NCBI GenBank assembly: GCA_035524095.1
Contig: DATKPK010000255.1
Span: 1-14,221, forward strand
Direction of reading: 5' to 3'
Length of the DNA: 14,221 nucleotides
Origin: DATJUF01 sp035524095
GTDB lineage: Bacteria > Desulfobacterota > Binatia > Binatales > Binataceae
Each line of letters begins with the position of its first letter. The first letter of the stretch is position 1. Shown here piece after piece: positions 5,679 through 13,206 of this stretch. Made by a program: the position numbers and the translations under genes. Under the pieces are notes generated by a model. It was not told the origin of the DNA. It made no database searches and saw only the letters and a program-made list of their open reading frames with translations.

Positions 5679-6746
5679 ATGGAATTCGCAATCGCCTATC
5701 CAGCCAAAACTGATGCCTGGAAAGACCTCGTTATCGCCGAGGACAACGGCTTCACGCAATGCTGGTTCTATGATTCGCAGATGCTCTACAGCGACGTCTA
5801 CGTCACGATGGCGCTGGCAGCAGAGCATACGAAGCACATCAAGCTGGCGACCGGCGTCGCGATTCCGTCCAACCGCATCGAGCCAGTAACCGCCCATTCG
5901 ATTGCCACGATCAACCTGCTCGCGCCCGGCCGTACGATTCTCGGCGTCGGCACGGGCTTTACCGGCCGTAATACGATGGGCTTGCCGGCGATTCCCGCCG
6001 ATCGCCTCCGCAACTACGTCGAAATGGTGCGCAAGCTGCTAAAGGGCGAAGAAGTGCTCTATCACGAGGGCAAGCGCGAGCGCTGGATTCGCCTGCTCCA
6101 TCAGGACAACGGCTACATCAATATCAGGGATCAGATTCCGATCCATATCGCCGCCGACGGGCCGAAGGTCCTGGAACTCGCGGGTGAGATCGGCGACGGC
6201 TGGATGACCGTCATATCCGGGCCCGAGCGCTTCAGCGAGAAGTTCGGTCTGGTAAAGAAAGGCGCGGACAAAGCCGGCAAGGACCTCAAGAACTTCCCTA
6301 CCGCAATCCTCACCTCTGGATGCGTCCTGCGTGACGGCGAAAAAGCAGACTCCGCCCGCGTGATCGAGCAGATGGGTCCGTTCGCGATCGTGTTCCTGCA
6401 CGCCCTGTGGGAACAATCTGCCGTCGCTAGCGGAGTCCCCGAATCGCTGGCCGGTCTCTGGCAGCGCTATCGCGACGAATACGTCGCCAAAAGCAAGACA
6501 CCCGCCGACCGCCGCTACCTGGATGTTCACGAGGGCCACTTGATTTACATGAAGCCCGGCGAGGAAAAGTACGTTGACGGAAACCTCATCCGCACGATGA
6601 CTCTGACCGGCTCCGCCGAGGAGATAATCGAACGCATCAAGGCGCTCGAAGCTGCGGGACTGAAGCAGATCTCAATTCAGGTGGTCTATCCGCATGGGCG
6701 CGAGATGATCGAAGACTTCGGCCGCAAGGTCATCGCTAAATACTGA
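5679..6746 (+). CDS. LLM-class oxidoreductase, F420/Mer-like subgroup
   Basis: This 355-residue luciferase-like TIM-barrel protein lacks the EHH motif of the two other LLM proteins. Instead it has FYDSQMLYSDVYVTMALAA (30-48), the D-S-Q-x-DVY pattern typical of F420-dependent 5,10-methylenetetrahydromethanopterin reductase-like enzymes, then IKLATGVAIPSNR (54-66) and the phosphate-loop segment GRTILGVGTGF (84-94). The IHIAADGPKVLELAGEIGDG segment forms the later barrel strands. The start is supported by AAGGAG at 5662-5667. It is the first gene of a same-strand run with the CoA-transferase 46 bp downstream. It probably carries out hydride transfer or oxygenation on a catabolic intermediate in the cytoplasm; F420 use is inferred from motif type and would need F420 biosynthesis elsewhere in the genome. 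Confidence 0.9.
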   Translation: MEFAIAYPAKTDAWKDLVIAEDNGFTQCWFYDSQMLYSDVYVTMALAAEHTKHIKLATGVAIPSNRIEPVTAHSIATINLLAPGRTILGVGTGFTGRNTMGLPAIPADRLRNYVEMVRKLLKGEEVLYHEGKRERWIRLLHQDNGYINIRDQIPIHIAADGPKVLELAGEIGDGWMTVISGPERFSEKFGLVKKGADKAGKDLKNFPTAILTSGCVLRDGEKADSARVIEQMGPFAIVFLHALWEQSAVASGVPESLAGLWQRYRDEYVAKSKTPADRRYLDVHEGHLIYMKPGEEKYVDGNLIRTMTLTGSAEEIIERIKALEAAGLKQISIQVVYPHGREMIEDFGRKVIAKY

Positions 6747-6792
6747 TGCGGCCCGCATCTGACTACAGAGGATCTACCACGGAGCAGCAAAG

Positions 6793-7980
6793 ATGAGCCT
6801 GCCGCTCGAGGGAATCCGCGTTCTGGAACTGGCGCAGATTTACGCCGGTCCGTATTGCGCACTGCAACTCGCCCATTTCGGCGCCGAAGTGATCAAAGTC
6901 GAGCCGCCCGGAGAAGGCGAGTTCCTGCGGATGCGTCCGCCCAACCCCGGCGGCGTCAACTCGGGCTGGCTGATGCTCAACTGCGGCAAGAAATCGCTTT
7001 CCCTCAATCTCAAGGAACCGGACGGACGGGCTATCCTGATGCGGCTGCTCGAAGACGCCGACGTACTGGTCGAGAACTATGCGGCGGGTGCACTCGAACG
7101 CCTCGGCCTCGGGTACGACGATCTGGCTCCGCGCTTTCCACGTCTCGTCTACGCCTCATGCAAAGGCTATGGCGCCGATAGCCGGTGGGCCAATCTCGGC
7201 GCGATGGATTTCACCGTGCAGGCGGCGTCCGGCATCATCAGCATGACCGGCTACGGCGACCGTCCGGGCGTGCGAGCGACCGCAGCGTTGATTGACACCA
7301 GCACAGGGATGCATCTGGCGGCCGGGGTGATCGCCGCATTGTTCGAGCGCGTCCGCAGCGGGCGCGGGCGTAAGGTCGAAGTCGCGATGCTTGACGTATG
7401 TGTTCCGGCGACCGGCGGCATGATTGCGGCCGCCGCCGACGGCATCACGTTGCCACGCCTGGCCAACCGCCATCCCAGCGCATGTCCTTCGAATACTTAT
7501 CCAGCCGCCGACGGTGATATTCTCGTCTATTGTCTCACGGAGGATCACTGGCAACGGCTCGCGCGCCTGATGAATCGCGCCGATCTGCTGGACGATCCGC
7601 GCTACCGCGACCATCGCAGCCGTTATCAGATTATCGAAGAGGTCGACGCCATCGTCGGCGCATGGACGCGTAATTCCACACGCGAGCAATTAGTCGACTT
7701 ACTAATCAAACACGGCGTTCCTTGCGCGCCCGTCCGCACGATTGACGAAGTTGCCGCAGACCCCGAACTCGAGTCACGCGGGCTGATTCGTCAGTCTATT
7801 TATCCTGGACGCAAGAATGCGCTCGCGCTCGGCTCTGCAATCAAATTCAAAGGAACGACTGAAACTGATGCGCCGATAACCAACGCGCCTCGGCTCGGCG
7901 AGCATAACGATGAAATTCTCGCCCGCCTTGGTATCAGCAGGGCTGAACGCGATCGGCTGCGCGACGCCGGTGTCATCTGA
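6793..7980 (+). CDS. CaiB/BaiF class III CoA-transferase
   Basis: This 395-residue family III CoA-transferase is close to the usual 390-430. The N-terminal segment LEGIRVLELAQIYAGPYCA (5-23), AEVIKVEPPGEGE (31-43) and LNLKEPDG (71-78) are family signatures. The catalytic aspartate that forms the acyl-anhydride intermediate corresponds to Asp168 in ALIDTSTGMHLAAG (165-178), aligned with Asp169 of formyl-CoA transferase. It moves CoA from a donor thioester to a free carboxylic acid without ATP, so it probably activates the pathway acid for the two crotonases that follow. GGAG at 6781-6784 supports the start. No acyl-CoA ligase is present, so this is the only CoA-loading enzyme in the window. 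Donor and acceptor acids cannot be told from the sequence. Confidence 0.93.
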   Translation: MSLPLEGIRVLELAQIYAGPYCALQLAHFGAEVIKVEPPGEGEFLRMRPPNPGGVNSGWLMLNCGKKSLSLNLKEPDGRAILMRLLEDADVLVENYAAGALERLGLGYDDLAPRFPRLVYASCKGYGADSRWANLGAMDFTVQAASGIISMTGYGDRPGVRATAALIDTSTGMHLAAGVIAALFERVRSGRGRKVEVAMLDVCVPATGGMIAAAADGITLPRLANRHPSACPSNTYPAADGDILVYCLTEDHWQRLARLMNRADLLDDPRYRDHRSRYQIIEEVDAIVGAWTRNSTREQLVDLLIKHGVPCAPVRTIDEVAADPELESRGLIRQSIYPGRKNALALGSAIKFKGTTETDAPITNAPRLGEHNDEILARLGISRAERDRLRDAGVI

Positions 7981-7997
7981 TGGAGCGTTCACAGGAT

Positions 7998-8015
7998 GAT
8001 TGCCGCATGGCAATC
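7998..8015 (+). repeat. Intercistronic hairpin after the CoA-transferase
   Basis: GATTGCC and its complement GGCAATC enclose a GCAT loop, a perfect 7-bp stem 18 nt after the CoA-transferase stop, inside a 113-bp gap. No U-run follows, so it may stabilise the upstream message or partly attenuate transcription into the crotonases rather than fully terminate it. Confidence 0.4.
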
Positions 8016-8093
8016 CGAATAGCTTTCATCGCCGCAGCGGATAAGTGGTTATAGGCAAAATATCCCATTGAGATTCCGTCGAAGGAGGTTGTA

Positions 8094-8777
8094 ATGGCTA
8101 CTTACTTCAAACTGGAAAAGCACGGTACGGTCGCAGTCCTGACCTATGACCGGCCTGAGAAACGCAACCCCATCAACGAAAACAGCATCAGTGAACTCGA
8201 AGATAACTTGCTCCGGATCCGCGACGATGACAGCGTTCGGGCATTGCTAATCACTGGCTCAGGTCCGGCGTTTTGCGCGGGCGCCGACATTTCACATTTG
8301 AAGGGCGTTACCGATCAGGCCGAACGGCAGAAGCGCTTCGCGGCAGTGCCCGACAGCCGTCGCCGCATCCTGCGCCGCACCTTTCGCATGCTTGCTGACT
8401 ATCCATTGCCGACTGTCGCGGCGGTCAATGGTTTCGCCGTTGGCGGCGGATGGTTCCTCGCGCTCTCTTGCGACCTGCGCATTTCCGTCGAAAACGCCGA
8501 GTTCTGGATGCCCGAAGTTGACCTCGGCTCACCTGGCCCGCGCGAACCCGAACAACGCCTCGCGGCTGAAGTAGGCGCCGCACGCGCCCGTGAGATTATC
8601 TTCACTTGCCGCCACTTCAAGGCCGCCGAACTCTATGAATGGGGCATGCTGAACCGCGTCGTCCGCAAAGATGAATTGATGCCCGTGGCGGTGGAACTCG
8701 CGCAATCGCTGGCCGCGAAAAAACCCGGCGTGATCCTCCAGGCTAAGGCTAATATCAACAATTTCACTCTCGAATGA
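8094..8777 (+). CDS. Short crotonase (enoyl-CoA hydratase/isomerase family), copy 1
   Basis: This 227-residue crotonase-fold protein has FCAGADISHLKG (60-71) and NGFAVGGGW (112-120) supplying the two oxyanion-hole backbone amides. The acid/base pair of enoyl-CoA hydratase is incomplete: the Glu164 equivalent is present as Glu141 (in MPEVDLG), while the Glu144 position is Phe121. A single-Glu active site fits an isomerase, hydrolase or decarboxylase better than a classic hydratase. It is about 30 residues shorter than the usual 255-260, ending at the helix before the C-terminal trimerisation helices. The start is strongly supported by AAGGAGG at 8082-8088, the best ribosome site in the window. 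It is 30 bp upstream of a paralogue of almost equal length. It acts on a CoA thioester, probably made by the CoA-transferase upstream. Confidence 0.9.
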   Translation: MATYFKLEKHGTVAVLTYDRPEKRNPINENSISELEDNLLRIRDDDSVRALLITGSGPAFCAGADISHLKGVTDQAERQKRFAAVPDSRRRILRRTFRMLADYPLPTVAAVNGFAVGGGWFLALSCDLRISVENAEFWMPEVDLGSPGPREPEQRLAAEVGAARAREIIFTCRHFKAAELYEWGMLNRVVRKDELMPVAVELAQSLAAKKPGVILQAKANINNFTLE

Positions 8778-8807
8778 TCGAGCCATCTATACTCAGGTTT
8801 AAATCTC

Positions 8808-9503
8808 ATGCCCGAAAGCTTTGAGCACACCAAAGACGGCCCGATCACGACGATTACCTTCAGCCGGCCTGATCGCCTAAACTGCATGAATCGCGAGGTG
8901 ATGGTCGAACTGGAAGGTTTAATCACGGACGTGCGCGACGATCGCGACACGCGCGTTTTGATTGTCACCGGCAGTGGCCGTGCCTTCTCTGCCGGCGCTG
9001 ACATGTCGGCGGCCAAAGGCGTCACCGATCCTGCCGAGCGTCAGCGCCTCTTCAACCAGCGCAATCGCGGCGTCGCTCGGATGGTCGGGAGATCGTTCGA
9101 TCAAATAACCCGCCTCGACTGCACGACGATCGCGGCCGTCAACGGTTTCGCAGTAGGCGGCGGATGGGCGCTCGCCGTCGCATTCGATTTCATCATCGCA
9201 GCCGAAGACGCCGAGTTCTGGGTCCCCGAGGTCGAACTCGGCGTAGCCTTCACAGGGGGACCCGCCGTCGCGATGGCCGCGAAACTCGGCCCTTGGCGTT
9301 CCAAAGAGGCGATGGTCCTCTGCCGGCACTATAGCGCCCGTGAATTGCTGGCTCTCGGCATGGTTAATCAGGTAACCGCTGCAGCCGAACTGATGCCTGC
9401 TTCGCATAAGCTCGCCGCGGATATCATGAAGCTGCCGCAAAAGGCCGTCACCCGCACCAAGCATTTCCTCGACGGCCTCTTCATCGGGCCGCGCCTCTAT
9501 TGA
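8808..9503 (+). CDS. Short crotonase (enoyl-CoA hydratase/isomerase family), copy 2
   Basis: This 231-residue paralogue of the preceding gene has key motifs at identical residue numbers: FSAGADMSAAKG (60-71), GVTDPAERQ (71-79), NGFAVGGGW (112-120), VPEVELG (139-145). The oxyanion hole is intact and Glu141 is kept, but the first hydratase glutamate is Ala121, so a standard hydration mechanism is unlikely. It ends early, like copy 1, without the C-terminal helices. The sequence after its stop does not encode a recognisable crotonase tail in any frame, so this is not a simple frameshift. The ribosome site is weak (CAGG), which may mean coupling to copy 1, 30 bp upstream. Divergence between the copies (Phe versus Ala at 121) suggests successive steps or a mixed oligomer rather than redundancy. 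Confidence 0.9.
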   Translation: MPESFEHTKDGPITTITFSRPDRLNCMNREVMVELEGLITDVRDDRDTRVLIVTGSGRAFSAGADMSAAKGVTDPAERQRLFNQRNRGVARMVGRSFDQITRLDCTTIAAVNGFAVGGGWALAVAFDFIIAAEDAEFWVPEVELGVAFTGGPAVAMAAKLGPWRSKEAMVLCRHYSARELLALGMVNQVTAAAELMPASHKLAADIMKLPQKAVTRTKHFLDGLFIGPRLY

Positions 9504-9599
9504 AGCGCCTGTGATAGAAGTCGGCCTTGCCTTTTTCCATTGCTCTGATGATATAGAAGCGGCGCGTAGGATGAACGAATAACCAGTCACTCAGTAGTT

Positions 9600-9607
9600 A
9601 GGAGGAG
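9600..9607 (+). promoter_or_regulatory. Strong ribosome binding site of the VOC gene
   Basis: AGGAGGAG lies 7 nt before the ATG at 9615 and fixes the start. The 111-bp gap upstream of the gene contains no visible terminator or promoter consensus. Confidence 0.6.
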
Positions 9608-9614
9608 TTCGAAT

Positions 9615-10109
9615 ATGATTCGACCCGACCGTATCGGACATGTAGTGATCAAGGTGCGCAACCTAGAACGTTCGCGCAAATTCTATTCCGAGTTGCTCGG
9701 GCTGCAGTTGATGCACGAGATGCCGCAAATCAAGATGGCCTTCCTCGCGAGCAATGGCCGCGATCATCATGAAATCGGCCTGGTCGAAGTCGGCGATGCG
9801 GCGCCGGGACCCCAAAAGGGCGAGACGGGCCTTCTGCATATCGCCTTTCGCCTGCGCGACGAGGATCATCTGAAGGCCGCATATCGCGAATTGAAAGAGA
9901 ATAATGTCGAGATTGTCTCGACGGTCGATCACGGCATCACCAAGAGTATCTACTTCCGCGATCCCGACGGCCATCAGCTCGAAGTCTATTGCGACAACTC
10001 GAGAGAATATATGAAGAGTCTGGGCAAATCCTATGATGGCATGAACAAGCTCGACTTTGCGCAAGAGGAACCCGGGCTTCGCGAATCCCTCGGACGGATG
10101 ATGCGCTAA
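9615..10109 (+). CDS. VOC-superfamily protein, extradiol-dioxygenase-like
   Basis: This 164-residue single vicinal-oxygen-chelate module has two beta-alpha-beta-beta-beta units. The metal triad of type I extradiol dioxygenases is visible: His9 (GHVVIKV), His75 (LLHIAFR) and Glu123 (QLEVY). The segment DHGITKSIYFRDPDG (105-119) places His106 and Tyr113 where catechol dioxygenases keep second-shell acid/base residues. A role as a ring-cleaving or other Fe/Mn-dependent oxygenase on a catechol-like product fits the HpaB-type hydroxylase directly downstream. Glyoxalase-like isomerase or methylmalonyl-CoA epimerase functions share the fold and cannot be excluded; the short size resembles those as well. 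The C-terminal 35 residues (from about 130) form an extra helical tail. It belongs to the plus-strand catabolic run. Confidence 0.88.
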   Translation: MIRPDRIGHVVIKVRNLERSRKFYSELLGLQLMHEMPQIKMAFLASNGRDHHEIGLVEVGDAAPGPQKGETGLLHIAFRLRDEDHLKAAYRELKENNVEIVSTVDHGITKSIYFRDPDGHQLEVYCDNSREYMKSLGKSYDGMNKLDFAQEEPGLRESLGRMMR

Positions 10110-10161
10110 CACTGGTGGCCGATCCTTTGTTGCAACCTCAGACAGGTTATAGCGTCGTCGG

Positions 10162-10194
10162 AAGACTGAGTAATCTTCTCAAGACTGAGTAATC
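10162..10194. repeat. Tandem 14-bp direct repeat upstream of the HpaB-like gene
   Basis: AAGACTGAGTAATC occurs at 10162-10175 and again, identically, at 10181-10194, with a 5-bp TTCTC spacer (19-bp period). The first copy also sits in a small dyad, GAAGA (10161-10165) with TCTTC (10174-10178). The second ends 6 nt before the ATG, where a ribosome site would be expected but is missing. A short AACCT/AGGTT hairpin at 10134-10148 lies just upstream. Paired protein-binding sites or an RNA-level control element are possible. Confidence 0.55.
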
Positions 10195-10200
10195 ATTATT

Positions 10201-11625
10201 ATGAGTATCCGCACCGGCAGCGAATATGTCGAAAGCCTGCGCGACGGCCGTACGATCTATGTCAACGGCGAGCGTGTCCGCGATGTCACGCAATACGCCC
10301 CGTTTCGCGGCGTCCTCGCAACCCTCGCCTCGCTCTACGATTTGCAGCATCAACGCCGCGATGAACTCACCTATCCATCGCCCCGTGACGGCAAACCGGT
10401 CGCAGCAAGTTTTCTTGTCGCCGAGACCCTTGAACAAGCGCAATGGCGAATTCGCGCTGAAGAAATCCGCGCCGACTTTACCTTCGGCCTGATGGGACGC
10501 ATGCCAGATTTCTGCAACGCGCTGCTCGCGGACGTGGTACCGGCCCGTAACTATATCGGTCAGCGCGAACCCCGCTATGGCGACAACCTCGTCCGCTATT
10601 ACGAAGATACTCGTGATCATGACTGGTGTCTGACCCATACTCTCGTGGACCCTCAGATGGATCGCTCCAAGGGTCCCGCCGAGCAGTCCGACCCCTTCGC
10701 CGCCCTCCGCGTGGTACGCGAGACCGATCGCGGCCTGGTCGTGCGCGGCGCGAAGATGCTCTCGACGTTGGCGCCCTTTGCGAACGAACTTTGGGTTGGA
10801 CCGTTCTATCCGCGCCGAGCCGGCGAAGAAGCCTACACGCTTTGTTTCGCCATCCCGATGGATACGCAGGGGCTGAAGTTCATCTGCCGCGAAACCTACG
10901 ACACTGGACGCAGCAAATTTGATCGCCCACTCAGCTCGCGCTTCGACGAAGAAGATGCGCTCGCGGTCTTCGACGAAGTGACCGTTCCGTGGGAACGCGT
11001 GTTCGTCAATGGGGATGTGGAAATCTTCAATGGCCTGATGTCGCGCGGACCCGGTTACGCGATGCTGCAGGGCACTATCCGCGGGATGGTCAAGTTGCGT
11101 TTCCTTGCGGGCCTCGCGTGCCATCTCGCGGAAGCGATCGGGCGTACCGATGCACCGCACGTTCAAGCCCAACTCGGTGAATTGATCGCGAATGCGGAGT
11201 TAGTCAGTGGACTCGTCCGGGCGGGCGCGCAAGAGGTCGTGCTGGGTGCAACCAAGTCGATGCCCCATCGGTCGCTCGCCGCCGCGCTATGGGTCTTGAT
11301 TCCGCAGGCGCAGATGCGCGCGGCTGAAGTCATTCGTCAACTGAGCGGCAGTGGCTTGATTCTGACGCCGACTGAAAAGGATTTCGCGAACCCCGAAATC
11401 GCCGCTTACCTCGAGAAGTACCTGCGTGGCAAAGACGCAACTGCCCACGACCGAGTGCAACTTTTCAAGCTTGCGTGGGACATGATCGGTGAGCCATTTG
11501 GCAGCCGCCAGTTGCAATACGAGTGGTTTTATTCAGGCGACCCGATTTTCACACGCCAGCGCTTCTATCGCTCACCGATCTCGCGCGAATTCAAAGCGAT
11601 GGTCACGCGGCTGCTGAAAGAGTAA
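10201..11625 (+). CDS. HpaB-type FADH2-dependent monooxygenase (4-hydroxyphenylacetate 3-hydroxylase family)
   Basis: This 474-residue protein starts with MSIRTGSEYVESLRDGR, the standard HpaB N-terminus, and contains GRMPDF (99-104), LTHTLVDPQMDRS (144-156), RGAKMLSTLAPFANELWVG (185-203), VPWERVFVNGD (262-272) and the C-terminal YEWFYSGDP motif. Family members hydroxylate phenols to catechols using FADH2 supplied by a separate reductase (HpaC). Of the residues described for Thermus HpaB (Arg100, Tyr104, His142), Arg100 and the His (146 here) are kept, but the Tyr104 position is Phe104. It probably oxidises a non-classical substrate, perhaps feeding the adjacent VOC protein. There is no Shine-Dalgarno sequence before the ATG; the start rests on family similarity. 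It ends 50 bp from the convergent dehydrogenase gene. No HpaC-like reductase is in the window. Confidence 0.92.
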   Translation: MSIRTGSEYVESLRDGRTIYVNGERVRDVTQYAPFRGVLATLASLYDLQHQRRDELTYPSPRDGKPVAASFLVAETLEQAQWRIRAEEIRADFTFGLMGRMPDFCNALLADVVPARNYIGQREPRYGDNLVRYYEDTRDHDWCLTHTLVDPQMDRSKGPAEQSDPFAALRVVRETDRGLVVRGAKMLSTLAPFANELWVGPFYPRRAGEEAYTLCFAIPMDTQGLKFICRETYDTGRSKFDRPLSSRFDEEDALAVFDEVTVPWERVFVNGDVEIFNGLMSRGPGYAMLQGTIRGMVKLRFLAGLACHLAEAIGRTDAPHVQAQLGELIANAELVSGLVRAGAQEVVLGATKSMPHRSLAAALWVLIPQAQMRAAEVIRQLSGSGLILTPTEKDFANPEIAAYLEKYLRGKDATAHDRVQLFKLAWDMIGEPFGSRQLQYEWFYSGDPIFTRQRFYRSPISREFKAMVTRLLKE

Positions 11626-11675
11626 TCGACGCCGGGGCGGGCCGAGTTCTGTTAGATATGCTCGCCGAAATCTAG

Positions 11676-13157
11676 TTAGCTACGCGCGACTTTTGCGGCG
11701 GCGGCGCCGGCGATCTTGCCGAAGACAGCTCCGGACATCAGGCCGGTGCCGCCCGGATAGTTGAAGTAGAATAGTCCGCCAACCAACTCGCCTGCCGCAT
11801 ACAATCCGCGAATCGGCAGGCCGTCGGTATTGAGTACTTCCGCGTTATCACCAATCCGCAGCCCACCAAATGTGAAGGTTACGCCGCACGTTACGGCGTA
11901 GGCCTCGAATGGCGGCGTGTCAATCGTATTCGCCCAGTTGGATTTGTTGATAGTCAGTCCGCGCGTGCCACGCCCGTCCTTGATATTAGGATTGAACGGA
12001 GTTTCTGTCTTTACCGATGCATTGTACGATGCGATCTCATCCAAAAATCCCGCCGGATCGACGTCTTCCAGTTTACCGGCGAGTTCATTGAGTGATTGCG
12101 CTGTAACCTTGGTTGCTTGCTTGATCCGATACTCATCGCGCAGCAGATGCGTGACTTTCTGATCGAAAACCTGCCACGCGAATTGATTCGGTTGCTCAAG
12201 AATAACCCGCCCATACTTCGCATAGGTATAGTTGCGGAAGTCCGCACCTTCATCGACGAAGCGTCGCCCGCGCGCGTTCACCATGATGCCGAACGGATAA
12301 CTATGTTTCTGAAAACCGTCACCGACCGCGAGATCCCCAAACTCGGGCGCGTTCCGATCCCATCCGACCGCGTGGCATCCAGACCAGTTGCCGAAAGGCA
12401 TCGCCCCGATCTCCAAGGCCATGCGGATACCGTCGCCGGTGTTGAATCGCGTGCCACGCACTTTCGCGAGGTCCCAACCCGGACCAAGGTAGCGGGTCCG
12501 CCATTCGACGTTAGCTTCGAAGCCGCCCGAGGCCAGCACCACAGCGTTGCCTTCGATCTTGATCGTATGGCCGCCGTTGCGCACCATCACGCCGTGTACG
12601 CCATTGTCATCATGCATCAGGGCGAGTGCGCGGCTCCTGTAAGCCACCTCAATCCCGTCCCGTTCTGCCAATGTATAAAGCGCGTCAACTAAGCCCGGGC
12701 CACCGCCCCACGCTTCCACCGTCAGGCCGCCCCAGAACTTGAAACGGCCCTCGACCTTGAAGGCCTGCCGTCCATAAATCGGGACGAACCGGACGCCTTT
12801 TTCGCGCATCCAATTGATCGTAGAGAAGCTGCGGGTTACTAATGTTTCAGCAAGTGATGGTGTAGTCCGATACTGGGTAACGCGGCACAGATCATCGTAA
12901 AACTGATCTTCGTTATACGCGCCAAAATCGGTCGTGGCCTTCTCTTCCTCGGCCAGGTCAGGCATCAACCGAACGAGGTCATCCACGCCGGTGTACGCCA
13001 CGCGCATTGCACCGGCCGTGAAACGGCTATTTCCACCGCGTTCTTCTATGGGCGCGCATTCGAGAACCGATACTCGCGCGCCATTTTCGCGAGCGGCCAA
13101 TGCGGCGCATAATGCGGCGTTACCGCCGCCAACCACGATTACGTCATAAGCCGGCAT
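11676..13157 (-). CDS. FAD-dependent dehydrogenase, TcuA/fumarate-reductase flavoprotein type
   Basis: This 493-residue FAD_binding_2 flavoprotein has the N-terminal Rossmann motif VIVVGGGNAALCAAL (6-20), Glu33 to bind the FAD ribose and the second FAD contact EERGGNSRFTAGAMR (38-52). The C-terminal FAD region contains FTFGGLRIGDNAEVLNTDGL, GLYAAGELVGG and the YPGGTGLMSGAVFGK segment. The pattern fits the group annotated as tricarballylate dehydrogenase TcuA, which oxidises a tricarboxylate C-C single bond to an alkene; 3-ketosteroid dehydrogenase-like and fumarate-reductase-like activities share the domain. No Sec or Tat signal is seen, so it is cytoplasmic. It follows the PrpB-like lyase by 49 bp on the same strand and is probably cotranscribed. 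No TcuB-like electron-transfer partner is present. The ribosome site is weak (GGCGGA). Confidence 0.88.
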   Translation of the reverse strand: MPAYDVIVVGGGNAALCAALAARENGARVSVLECAPIEERGGNSRFTAGAMRVAYTGVDDLVRLMPDLAEEEKATTDFGAYNEDQFYDDLCRVTQYRTTPSLAETLVTRSFSTINWMREKGVRFVPIYGRQAFKVEGRFKFWGGLTVEAWGGGPGLVDALYTLAERDGIEVAYRSRALALMHDDNGVHGVMVRNGGHTIKIEGNAVVLASGGFEANVEWRTRYLGPGWDLAKVRGTRFNTGDGIRMALEIGAMPFGNWSGCHAVGWDRNAPEFGDLAVGDGFQKHSYPFGIMVNARGRRFVDEGADFRNYTYAKYGRVILEQPNQFAWQVFDQKVTHLLRDEYRIKQATKVTAQSLNELAGKLEDVDPAGFLDEIASYNASVKTETPFNPNIKDGRGTRGLTINKSNWANTIDTPPFEAYAVTCGVTFTFGGLRIGDNAEVLNTDGLPIRGLYAAGELVGGLFYFNYPGGTGLMSGAVFGKIAGAAAAKVARS

Positions 13158-13206
13158 TGATTTTATTTCCGCCGCAATTCCGTCTGGCTAGTGACTGTAC
13201 TTTTAC

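Noticed and set aside
9504..9614. Possible frameshifted C-terminus of the second crotonase
   Set aside because: No frame after the stop encodes a crotonase-like tail, and the first copy ends at the same place, so truncation looks inherited.
10134..10148. AACCT/AGGTT hairpin after the VOC gene as a terminator
   Set aside because: The stem is only 5 bp and no U-run follows; too weak to call on its own.
10147..11172. 341-codon minus-strand open frame opposite the HpaB-like gene
   Set aside because: It is antisense to a gene with full HpaB motifs, has no family resemblance and no ribosome site. Long antisense frames are common in GC-rich codon usage.
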